Source: Mesorhabditis belari | Lineage: Eukaryota > Nematoda > Chromadorea > Rhabditida > Rhabditidae | Reading direction: 5' to 3' | Length of the DNA stretch: 64,000 bases | NCBI GenBank assembly: GCA_958450365.1 | Contig: CAUEEP010000880.1 | Span: forward strand, 248,001 to 312,000 | Part shown: in pieces, positions 54,055 through 64,000 of the stretch | Position numbering within the stretch: the first letter of the stretch is position 1 | Layout of the letters: each line of letters opens with the position of its first letter | The notes under the pieces: model-generated | The model's input: the letters and a program-made list of their open reading frames with translations, nothing else | Told to the model about the DNA's origin: nothing | The model's database searches: none | Program-made: the position numbers and the translations under genes

Positions 54055-57000
54055 TTAAGCTGGAATCACACCACCGCTTGAGTACGCCTTTGCCTCTTCT
54101 GAAGCCGAAGTTTTGCTCTCGTAAGAGACTTTAGTCTGAATTCCTGTACAATTCCGCAAATTGCGCAAAGCTCTCGTTTGAATCGTTTTGTTGAGCAAGA
54201 GGTAGACCAACGATGGGACGGCTGAAATTTGATGAAACTCTCTAAACGTAACTGGAACCGAGCCCGTCCGAGCCGGCCAGTCATGTTTTGGCCATGTCCT
54301 GGCCAGCCTTGGCTCGACTCTAGATTGCCCTGATCTTTCACTAGCCTGGAATGAACAATTCCCATTTGGAACATCCCTGAATCTCACTCACCATGCATTA
54401 AATGCCAGCACAATTGACCTAAATGGAGCACGAAGATGCTCGGATCATAGAAAACCATCGAAGCCCAGATTGCGGTGGTGACAAAGGTAAAGAAACAGAT
54501 GCAGATTGCTTGTCGGAGAATCTGGAAGGATATTCTTCGTTGTTTTCTTGGTCGTCAGACTAGTCCACGTTCGTGGCTTGATCGGGTTATTTGCCTTGTT
54601 CTAGCTGGTTCTGGCCTGACCCTAAGTATGAGAACGAGTCTAGCTCAGGTCTGGCTTGGCTTGGATTGACTTGGCTTAGCTACCCGTCAAGGAAAAGCAT
54701 TGCATTGTTCTTGAACTTGCATTTCTCTGTAATGCCGTCGATTCAACAGCTTGTGTCACCCTCAATTTGTACGCGTGTAGCACAACGAAGCCCACATAGG
54801 AGCCACAGATTCCGCTCGTCGTGATGAAATTGTTCACCGCTAGCCACATCGGAGAGTACTGAAACGTCTAGTTTAGAAGCATATGGGTTCCGAAATTCGT
54901 TTAACTACTTAAAAACTCACATCTGTGTACGTATTTCCGGGAATTAACGGATTAAAAATCCAAGTTCCTACATCGACATTGAAAGAAAGAGATGGAGCTT
55001 TCCAAAAGCACGCCATGCCATAGAGAGCACATAGGAAACACCAGAACCATGTCTTTTTACCCTGAATGTAAAAATGGTACAAGTTTGCAGGTAATCTTAC
55101 GTGAAAAAGCTTTTTCGCGATGTCTGGACGCCAGAAATCGATGAGTCGATTCATGACGAGGACGAGGGATAATGTGCAAACAGGGCCAAAACAGCCTGAA
55201 GTTTGTGAGTAAGTAGTGAAGTACGGTTTAATATTATAGAAACTACAGTACCGAGCAAAAGTCTTGCAACATCACTTTTTCAAAAAAATCGATGAAATTT
55301 TTTTATAGAAAATGCCACCCGTTCGTAGGGCTTTTTTGTTTTTAATTAGAATAATACATGTACACTTTATTTACAAAAACAAATTTGAAGTTCAGCGTAA
55401 AACAAAAAAGTAAATGACAAAACTACAAAAAAATACCCTAAAAACTGGGTGCAAAAGTCTTGCAACATTCTATGTTTCTCATTTTTATTGTTTTCAAATT
55501 TATTAATTTACACTAATTTTTGTTTTTTTCAGATGCCAGGTACCTAATTGACGACTCCCGAAAGAGAAAAACCATGAAAGCAAGAAAAAAAGGAATTTCT
55601 CGAGCCGTTGTCTCCGATCTCTTCAAATGCGATCCTTCGACGGTTTCTCGCATTGTTTCAAAAGCAAAAACAACTGGACTTATGCACCGAAGAGAGAAGA
55701 AAGGACGGCCAAGAAGAACAACAGCAAAAGAGGATCGAATACTCGTGATGGCTTCCAAAAAGGATCCGAACATGACCCTCAACTGAGGGAGCTCGGCTGA
55801 TCAAGGATGTTGCAAACAAGGATATCTCTCGATGGACCGTTTCTCGACGATTGACTCAAGCAGGACTGTATAGCCGGAGGCCTTTGATGACCGCTGGCCA
55901 CAGGAAACAACGGCTTCTATTTGCCAGGATGTACCAAAGTTGGACAAAGCAGGATTGGGCCAACGTGATTTTTGTCGATGAAACAGAAGTGGATATCTTT
56001 TCTCCAAAAGGCAACCACTTGATCAGACGACCCATTGGAAGGCGAGTACTCCTTAAATATGTGCGACCTACAATGCGAGCTGGCGGAGAATTCATCATGT
56101 GTTTTGGTAAGCCTCATTTCTAATACATGCATTAATTTGCCTTTTTCTAGGGGCGATGGCAAAAAATGTGGCAGGTCCACTCGTCCTCATCCAGTCAACC
56201 ATGAATGCTCGCCAGTATATGGAAATACTAGAAGGATGTCTACTTCCATTTGCTCAGGATTACATGGCTCCTAGATGGTTTCTCTACCAGGACAATTCGC
56301 CGGTTCACAAGAGCAAGCCCATGATGGGTCCCACGGTGTGTCTCTCAAATGGAGGAAAAGCCGAGCTCCCTGGATGGCTTGCCCTTAATAATGTTTTTTT
56401 GGTCAATATGCCCCCTATGTCGCCTGATTTAAACGTTATTGAGAATTTATGGGCTTACGTGAAGACAAAGTTACGAGGAAAAGACTTTCACACAAAAGTT
56501 GACTTATGGTTCTACATACGAAAAGTTTGGAGCTTAATTCGCCCAGCAATTCTTCACGAATTAGTCGACTCAATGCGTAAACGACTTAATGAAGTGATTT
56601 TGGCCAAAGGTGAACCGATTGAATATTAATTTTTGATGTTTCTGTATAATGTTGCAAGACTTTTGTTTTTAGGGTATTTTTTTGTAGTTTTGTCATTTAC
56701 TTTTTTGTTTTACGCTGTCAAATTTGTTTTTGTAAATAAAGTGTACATGTATTATTCTAATTAAAAACAAAAAAGCCCTACGAACGGGTGGCATTTTCTA
56801 TAAAAAAATTTCATCGATTTTTTTGAAAAAGTGATGTTGCAAGACTTTTGCTCGGTACTGTATATTGCGAGTCAATTTATATAACAAATAGCAATACAAC
56901 TTTGGGCCAAAGATTCGACTGGATAGATTCGACTGGATCGAGTCGAATGATTGTGGGACCCCGCCCCTTTTGCATTGGCAACCTATCTTTAAGCTCAAAT

Positions 57001-58021
57001 CTCTTGGTGTTAGGCTGTGCAATTTCAATAGTTTTTGTACCAATCGACAGAGAAAGACTTGGCGCATCGAATGATATCAAGAATATTTCAATTGAACAGC
57101 CCAACCGCAAGAAATTTGAGCTCAAAGTTAGATTCCCAATGGGAAAAGGGGCGGGGTGCGTATAAAAGGTCTCCACAATCGCTTGCAGCACAGCTTTTTG
57201 ATATGCTTCCAGCTAGACTTTAGTACTTGTTGGATTCTTCGGAAAAAGGCGTATAAAAGGTCCTACAATCGCCCCGCCCCTTCGCCATTGGCAATCTAAC
57301 TTTGAGCTCAAATATCTTGGTGCTAGGCTGTGCAATTTCAATAGTTTTTCTACCAATCGATAGAGAAAGACTTGGCGCATCGAATGATACCGAGAATATA
57401 TTTCAATTGAACAGCCCAACATTAAGAAATTTGAGCTCAAAGTTGGATTCCCATTGGGAAAAGGGACGGGCGCGTATCAAATGTCTGATAAACACTGATT
57501 TCTACTGACCCATGATCGATGAGCCGATGATGTACTGTAAATGAGGATACATACAGTACTCAGCGCCAACCAGGTAGAAATAACCGGACACCTGAGCGCT
57601 GAAAATCATACAGACGAAGTCGAATAAACCTAAATTCCTGAATGACTCAAGATCTGTTCTCATTTCTGCTTACTTACCCAAGCATAGCATCATCTTGTAG
57701 CAAGAATGCTTTAAAAGGTCCTTTGTCCCAATCACTGACAAAGCCAAGAGATATAAAACCTGAAAGTTTATTGCTTTTATTTATTGCTTATGCTTTACCT
57801 GAAAAAAGAAGCCAAGTAAGATGTAGATTGTGCCAACAATCGGATGTTTTTCATGTTTTACTTGCAATTGGTTGTAGGTTAGATTGATGTTGCTGTAAAG
57901 ATAGTTGGTTAATCGTTTTGTTAGCAAATTAACAAAAAGCAAGATCGTTTTGTTAATTTACTTACCGACAAGTCCATCTCGGATTTGCATCCAGCCCGCC
58001 CGCAGCAAAATAAACTTCCAT
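54055..58021 (-). CDS. Srt-class 7TM chemoreceptor
   Basis: Chemosensory GPCR of the nematode Srt class, expected in ciliary membranes of sensory neurons. Nine exons: 58021-57966, 57892-57799, 57759-57678, 57629-57510, 55195-55101, 55061-54921, 54858-54721, 54521-54392, 54221-54055; 1023 bases, 340 residues. Family landmarks in order: KHPIVGTIYILLG (TM1), SCYKMMLCLGLFD (TM2), GAEYCMYPHLQYIIG, LVLVMNRLIDFW (TM3 end), KKTWFWCFL (TM4), FITTSGICGSYVG (TM5), LRQAICICFFTF (TM6), GQLCWHLMH then AVPSLVYLLLNKTIQTR (TM7). The C tail is Ser-rich. The intron 54720-54522 begins GCAAGT (GC-AG). The 2.3-kb intron 4 holds a whole Tc1-like transposon and two MITE-F copies. Confidence 0.88.
55246..56860 (+). 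mobile_element. Tc1-like transposon in Srt intron
   Basis: Inverted ends CAGTACCGAGCAAAAGTCTT continuing for over 150 bases, flanked by TA. It encodes one transposase (separate entry). It is inserted in the opposite orientation to the Srt gene and does not touch its exons. Confidence 0.9.
55520..56629 (+). pseudogene. Tc1-like transposase, one frameshift
   Basis: N-terminal HTH (GISRAVVSDLFKCDPSTVSR), GRPRR linker, then a frame break at about 55786. It continues as ISRWTVSRRLTQAGLYSRRP and FVDETEVDIFSPKG (Asp 1). A 50-base intron begins at 56106 (GTAAGC). The next exon holds WFLYQDNSPVHKSK (Asp 2) and SPDLNVIENLWAYVK (Glu). Between Asp 2 and Glu are 49 residues, against 34 in Tc1. The C terminus IEY is at 56629. 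Apart from the single frameshift it looks well preserved. Confidence 0.8.
56945..57475. mobile_element. MITE-F copies 2 and 3 in tandem
   Basis: Two palindromic units (56945-57165 and 57255-57475) match the unit at 44915-45130. Each has TTGAGCTCAAA in both arms, TGGCGCATCGAATGAT off-centre, and a border such as GGGAAAAGGG. The GC-rich borders (GGGGCGGGG-like) face the spacer between them. Confidence 0.7.
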
Positions 58022-60238
58022 TTGACTTCGTGAATTGTAAAAAAGGCTGAAAATGAGGCAAAGAGTAAGCAGAGCTTCTGTGCTGATTATAAAAAAAGCC
58101 TTGAAATTCTAGTTGTTGAAAGTTTTTGAAAGAAAAACTTGACTTTTTGAAAGAGTTGACCAAGGAAAAGTAATTTTATAGACATCTTTTTGGTTCTCCT
58201 TTTGTTTTCCAATATTAAATTCTTCAATTGAACGGCTTGACTCATATTTGTACCCGAGACAATAGACGTTCCCAGGCAAAGACAAAACAAATTGATGAAA
58301 TGAATACGTTGAAAAGAAATGAAAGAATCGGGGTACAAGGAAAAAGTGACTAGTAAAATCATACATAAAAAGAATGGATCTTTTGCTCATTCAGGAAATC
58401 TTTGAAAGTTTTAATTAAATGAGAAACACATTTTTTGAGCCATAGATTTGTGAAATACTTTGAAAATTCATCCTTTTATCATAGAAATCATAAAAACAAA
58501 AGTTTAGAGTAACTTTACGGAGCCAACAAATCAAAAATTGCATGTTCAAACCAGTTTAGCAGTACGATACATTGTTTATAAACTTTATGTTTTCTTGTAA
58601 ATTAGTTAAATTTAACTTTTTACGGTGATGATGTCTTGTTTAGCTTTCTTGCTTGATATGCGAGCTAAAGATTGAACTAACTAAACTATTTCTTATGCAT
58701 GTACCTACATGCATAAGAATTTATTATATTTAAATGAATTTTTCGCTGAAGTTGAAAATTGCGTCATTTAGAGAGAGAGATTTTTCAGTTTCTAGCACCA
58801 AATTTCTTCTTTTGATACCTCATAAAAGAATCATTTTGCATTTTGGGGAATTTTAATTTTTACCGCTGAATGCTTTCTTTGCTTCTTTGTTAACCGTTAA
58901 CATCGAACCATTGAAGAAATTTCGAGGGCGAAATGCGTGTGACCAAAAAAGGGATCGAGTCACTTTAGGGACAAGTTTAGTGTGGTCAAAATAGAGTTAG
59001 CTTTCCAAAATTGAAGATTTAAAAGAAAAGGATAACTATATATCAATTCATTAAAAAAGGCTAACGGAAATGCATTTACAAAAATTTAGATAGAGCGGAA
59101 GTTCAAAACCCTCGAAATTGTCAAAGAACCGGCTTTTTCACAAAAAAAAAATTATTGTAAAAACAAAGTTTTCCCATGAAATGATCCCAACTCTTAATTA
59201 TTTTGAATGATATTTTACGGCGGTCATTTTCCACTATGTAGTCAAAACCGAACTCTTGTGGAAGTGGGGTTTTCAAAAAGTGCCCTTTTTTGGTCACTCG
59301 CATTTGGCCCTCGAAATTTCTTCAATGGTTCGATCAATTGAAACACGTTTTAGCCTATTTTGTAGAGGAGATTGACAACTTTCAAATAGTATATAACATG
59401 CATCGATATCAGGTTTCTATCGTTGGAAATTTATGAAAATGTTGAAATCTGTATTTCTTATGCATGTACCTAATAGTTAAAGCTAGATTTTCTCGGTGAT
59501 GATGACTTGTTTAGCTTTGTTGCTTGATATGCGAGCTAAGGATTGAACTAAGTAAACTATTAAAAAGCTATTAATTAAACTATTAAAATACCAATTTTGA
59601 CACTTTTCTCATTATGTCCGAGATTTAGATTTTTTTTTTCGATTTAGATTGTCGAAATGTAGTGAAAGTACCAGAGACTTTGTTGTTTTGGCTGAGTTGA
59701 CTCGAGACAATTCGATTCGACTGTTCACAAGACTGAAATCTTAGATTATTATCTTCATCGTTTACGATTAAAGACTTGATATTTGGAAAGCTTTGAACAG
59801 CATTCAAAGCTTTTAATTTTCACATAAAACTTTGGAAACCAAAACGTTCGCCAAAAAAACGACTTTGAGGTGTCATAATTTTTCGTACAGCAAATATTTT
59901 TTCAATCTGGTTTCAGATTCGAAATCTACGAGGAATTTTGCGTCAAATCGCATCAATATTATCTCTTTTCGTCAAGTAAATCTTTTCTTTACATCAATCT
60001 TTTCTTTACATCAAGATGGAAAGGCTAGTGTTGATTTTTGAAGTGATCAAGATGAGTTGGAAAAAGAATTAAAGAAGATCCTTGTTGATGCACATCATCT
60101 TTTCGAGTGAAAGCCACGCCCCGTTTGCTTTTTTTCAACCTTTAAGCCAGAATTCGTTTTGGTATTCAATTCTTTGAAAAAATTGACATTTAAAAGCTAT
60201 CTTTTGTCTAGAGGTAACATGATTATCACATTTTTCAG
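58022..60238. other. Intergenic, repeat-bearing
   Basis: 5' flank of the Srt gene, then repeats. A block of about 90 bases at 58620-58710 (GCTTGATATGCGAGCTAA) recurs at 59490-59570. Between them lies an inverted-repeat element at 58905-59335 with ends CATTGAAGAAATTTCGAGGG and complement. No gene supported; a polyglutamine-free short frame at 58390-58109 (-) has no features. Confidence 0.45.
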
Positions 60239-63200
60239 TTTCCTTCGATTTGGATTTGGATTTGGATGCATTTTCTGAATGAATCCACTCTGTCCAATGA
60301 CTCGTTTGCTTACAATCCGTCTCATGATTCGGAATGTGGATTGGTGGATCTTTGTGAGTGATCTGAATTGAAATTGTTTATCAAGTTTAGTACTCAAACG
60401 CTACGCCATTTCTCCACTGATTCTCTTTTGTGTCTTTGGGAATATGTTTAATTTGATCATTCATCGTTTTTCGTATGCTAATGGCGACACTTTATTTCCC
60501 TATTTCAAAGCAAAAGTCATTGTTAATTCGATTTTCGTTTTCTCCAGAGTATTTGAGGTAAATTTTTTAGAGACTTCATTTTGAAACGCGGAATAAATGT
60601 ACTCAAATTAGTTGGATAACGATTTTTGATTACCTTATTATGCCCAAGCGCTTGATTATTGGCTTAATTATTGGCTTAACTATTGCTTAATTATTGCTTA
60701 ATTAATTACTTAACTAATACCAACTTGCCAGACTAAGTACTTGTGAGATTTTTCTACAATTTCATTCAGATGATCCATGCATGGGGAAAAAAGCCAAGTC
60801 AATTATGGGAGCCGATCTTTTGGATGACTCGCCCCTACATGATAGCCATTGCAAATATCAGCGGAACGGTGTCGATCTGGTTAGTGATTCTCTTGTTCTT
60901 CACTTGTCAACTATTCAAATAGTGCAAAGGTAGGGTGGATAGATTCATTTCAAAATCAAACAATCCCCTTAAATCATAAATGGAATCGAATCGAATTCGA
61001 ATCATAAATGGTCTCACTAGTCAAGCTCAATTAGAAACATAAACAGCTTCCCATTCTGAATACTTACCAACTTTGGGTAGTAATAAACAACTAAAAGGTG
61101 ATCATTGATTATCTAATGGTAATCAATACAAAGAAGAACTTACTCAAGAGCAGCTAGCAGCTTTATTTAATGCTTTGTATACCAAAAATGGCAGAGACAA
61201 AACGGCTGATTGATTTTCTGCCATATTCGCTGATTTCGACGGATGGTTTCTATTTGGTTCCAATTTGTTTCCTTTTAGTTCCTATTTGATTCCCATTTGA
61301 TTCCCATTTGATTCCCATTTGATTGATCCGCCATCTTGGCTCAGAAGCAGGTGATTGTAAGGTTGGCTGATCTAGTTTCTCTTCCTTCCACAAACTTCTG
61401 TGTTGTTGACCATCGAATCCTTTTTTTATTTTGAAATGAATATCGAGTTACGGCTGTGAGGCAAGTGCGATTGCTTGCCCAATTGTTCTCGACTTCACTT
61501 CCTTTACTTCCGTCTCCCAAAATTTTCTTGCAAATATGGCAATGTTGCAGCAAAATTCCCAATTTTGATAACTCAACAATGATGTCCGTCGACTTATCAT
61601 CTTCAATAACTTCATTATCGCCTAATCAACTTCATCATCTTCATCATTCGAACTCATCTCAAATGAAAAGTCCAAAAAAAGAAATGATTCTAATTTTCTT
61701 GTTAGAGACTTCATTTTGAAACGTTGAATAATTTTACCCAAATTATTTGAATAACTATATTTGATTACTTTATTATGCCCAAGTGCTTAATTATTGGCAA
61801 CTTACTAATAACAACTTGCCAGTCTAAGTATTTATAAGACTAAAATTTCATTCAGACGAACTGCATGGTGCAAAACACCGAGTCAATTATGAGCCGATCT
61901 TTTGGATGACTCGCCCCTACGGCACGACACGGTTCTGCTGATATTTGCAATGGTTATCATAACAATATCAGCAGAGCGGTGTCGTGCCAGTTGACAGTTG
62001 CCAGTTGGCTTGCCAGTTGACATGTTCAAACCTTTCTGCTGCGCCAGGAGGTGCTCATCAACAAAAATTTTGCCAAATATTGCAGGAAATCAATTAACCG
62101 ATTTCTGCCATTTTTGGTATAAAAAGCATTAAATAAAAACAAAATGATAGTTATCGATGAAAAAATTTTTCCACCTGGAATCGGCTTCGATTGTTACTCC
62201 TCTTTTAAACCTTGCGGTTAAACCATGCGGTTAAATATTGTGTTTTAAATTCTCGATCAGCGAAACTCAGTCCGAACCTCAGGGAAATGACAAATTTAAA
62301 TATTGGACCCTAGTTTCTGGGTTAACTTCTAGGTTCCATTAGGTTCCATTCCATTAGACTAGGTTTCATTACATCAAATCAACGCTTCTCAGTTGGAGAC
62401 TTAAAGGAAAATGAAAGGAAACTAAGTGATTAATAAAATTGTAAGTGGCAAAATGAGAAAGAACGTGTTGCTAATGATTTTATAGGGAATTTTGCCTTTT
62501 TATTTGTATTCGTTTATTCAACTGAAAAACTTTTGAGAGTAATTCAATTATTTAGACTTAAAATTTGTTTTCCATATTAGCTACTTCACAATTATGTTAG
62601 TAAGTACAATGGTTTATGTTATTAAGTACAATGGTTTATGCTATAAGTTCAGGTTATCTGCAATTATCTCATTGAAAACCGTTTTCTATCTCCTATATCC
62701 ATTGACATTTCGATGCTATTGCACAAAGAGATTCACACTCATTTGTCTCTTCTCTGTCACCATTTTTGCCACTTTATCTCAAGCTGCATTCATCTATTTG
62801 AGAACGGTAAGAAAAACTTATTCATTTTACGTAAAAATGCTCAGCTCAACTTTTTGTTCTTTTGTGCCTAACGAAAAATCCTTCAAATAAGCCAAAACCA
62901 ATCTCATTCAAGAGTCAACAAAAAGTTTCATTTTGGTAAGAAAAGGAAATTTGGGTTTCAAATCGAAAAACTCATTTGACAATGAAAAAAGAAAAGAAAA
63001 GAAAAGCAAATTTCAGCCAATTCCAATCTCTGGGTTTATTTATGACGATAAAAAGCAATGTTTCGATCGAAAAACTTATTACTCATTGGAATTACGCGAT
63101 CAATCGGACAAAAAGTGGTGGAAAGCGTACACAATCGAACAAGTTTGGTAAAATCTATTCAAAAATCAGCTAACTTGAGGGAATTCTTGGGATTTTCATT

Positions 63201-63408
63201 CCGATCATGATCATGTCGACCTGCACAGCGATCGTCTGTCAAAAGGCACGAACGGTGAGCTACGGATTATCAATAGTATTTCCAAATTTCCAGGGAGTTC
63301 CGGATCCACAACAGAAGCGTGTTCTTTATTTGCTAATCGCCACCACTTTTTCCCATATTTTATTCGACGGGCCGGCGATTCTTTCGCATTTTGCGAGTGC
63401 TATTGACC
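60239..63408 (+). pseudogene. Peptide-receptor-like (FRPR-type) GPCR, probably damaged
   Basis: Exons resemble a rhodopsin-class neuropeptide receptor. 60239-60353 is an extracellular N terminus with NES and NDS sites. 60391-60557 gives TM1 (ISPLILFCVFGNMFNLIIH). 60770-60883 gives PYMIAIANISGTVSIW at TM3 start. 62653-62806 gives YPLTFRCYCTKRFTLIC (loop 2 and TM4). 63017-63147 gives the second outer loop with QCF. About 63183-63253 is TM5 (GIFIPIMIMSTCTAIVC). 63294-63408 is TM6 (TFSHILFDGPAILSHF). The exon with the end of TM3 and a DRY motif, and the TM7 exon, are not found. The gap 60900-62640 holds a degraded duplicate of the TM3-start exon, and TM6 is followed by satellite. Probably a pseudogene. 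Confidence 0.55.
61700..61992 (+). repeat. Degraded duplicate of receptor exon and flank
   Basis: Repeats 60565-60880: GAGACTTCATTTTGAAACG, TTATTATGCCCAAG and the exon phrase GATCTTTTGGATGACTCGCC recur in order. In the copy the exon is cut by an inverted piece, making a palindrome of GTCGTGCC...GGCACGAC at 61920-61987. Small deletions destroy the frame. Confidence 0.75.
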
Positions 63409-63539
63409 GTGGGTTTTTGCTTTTGTCAACGCTAAAATGGTCCTGTTTTTTTAAGTCAATCAAGACAACCTCAAGCAAAATGAAGCTCGTTTACAGCATT
63501 CTAGCTTGATTTAAATTTAACTTCACGACTGATAATCTG

Positions 63540-64000
63540 AATTAACTTAACCATTCCATTCCGTTGCCATTCGGTTCCTATTTGAGGCCGATTCGGTTCT
63601 TATTTGAGAGCGATTAGGTCCCCATTTGGTTCCTACTTGAGACCGATTCGGTTCCCATTTGCCTCCGATTCGGCTCTCATTCTCCGTAAAGGAGATGCAC
63701 TAAGCAATCAAAACCTCAACTGTTCAAGTGTTTTATTGATGGATTTGAGCGTATTGTTGCTGACTTAAATGTTTTGTGGCTAATTCGGTTCCTATTTGAG
63801 GCCGATTCGGTTCTTATTTGGTCCCCATTTGGTTCCCATTCCGTTCCCATTCAGTTCCTATTTGAGGCCGATCCGGTTCCTTTTTAAGACCGATTCAGTC
63901 CCCATTTGGCTCCTATTTGAGACCGATTCTGTCCCCATTTGGTCCCCATTTGGTTCTCATTTGGTTTCCATTTGGTTTCCATTTGGTTTCCATTCGGTTC
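63540..64000. repeat. Satellite-like tandem repeat to window end
   Basis: Irregular tandem units built from GGTTCCTATTTGAGGCCGAT and GGTCCCCATTTGGTTCC. Related short words occur at 61250-61325 (GATTCCCATTT repeated). It runs off the window edge. Confidence 0.8.

Noticed and set aside
61341..61562. Zinc-finger-like minus-strand frame (HCHICKKIL)
   Set aside because: A single C-x2-C with no partner His/Cys pair at fixed spacing; surrounding sequence is duplicated receptor intron DNA.
1..64000. CRISPR array, bacterial operon or prophage content
   Set aside because: No spaced direct repeats of CRISPR type, no ribosome binding sites or compact operons; introns and Tc1/mariner elements show nematode nuclear DNA.

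Overview
The window reads as nuclear DNA of a rhabditid-type nematode. Intron-rich genes (many introns of 37-45 bases) lie on both strands, and the gene families are ones expanded in free-living nematodes: Srt and Srx-like chemoreceptors, a peptide-receptor-like GPCR, nicotinic-type Cys-loop channels, a C-type lectin, an F-box protein, DUF19 and VWA-like secreted proteins, and an IgGFc-binding-domain protein. I cannot name genus or species. All gene models were spliced by eye. For the six best models the exon lengths sum to a multiple of three: LGIC-1 406 aa, LGIC-2 408, amino-acid transporter 465, Srt receptor 340, DUF19 protein 224, VWA-like protein 266.

Layout. 1-900: 3' part of a C-type lectin gene. 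970-2135: two MITEs side by side. 2.5-3.7 kb: single-exon F-box gene. 3.8-4.8 kb: two tRNA-like loci with a shared flank. 6.3-12.3 kb (+): LGIC-1. 15.4-18.2 kb (-): Srx-like receptor exons and an unrecognised multi-pass membrane protein. 18.3-19.4 kb: decayed mariner. 20.6-29.2 kb (-): a VWA-like family made of a truncated pseudogene, a compact 266-residue gene and a long two-module gene. 30.4-34.2 kb (-): LGIC-2, paralog of LGIC-1. 35-37.4 kb: three TA-flanked elements. 37.5-42.0 kb (+): SLC36-type amino-acid transporter. 43.0-46.2 kb (-): IgGFc-binding-domain protein. 47.2-50.6 kb (+): weakly galectin-like gene split by a Tc3-like transposon. 50.7-52.6 kb (-): DUF19 protein. 54.1-58.0 kb (-): Srt receptor holding a Tc1-like element in an intron. 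60.2-63.4 kb (+): damaged peptide-receptor-like GPCR. 63.5 kb to end: satellite-like repeat.

The genes share a theme of sensing and secreted or surface recognition, but I see no operon or single pathway joining them. The most striking structural feature is the load of inverted-repeat DNA. I count more than a dozen TA-flanked or palindromic elements, mostly inside introns, several with tRNA-like (Pol III promoter-like) sequence in or beside them. I found no convincing novel multi-gene system. The best leads are a transposon inside an otherwise continuous reading frame, a Tc1-like transposase with unusual catalytic spacing, a fold-back element with a tRNA-like core, GC-AG introns, candidate 24-26 base introns, and two channel paralogs with unusual pore residues.
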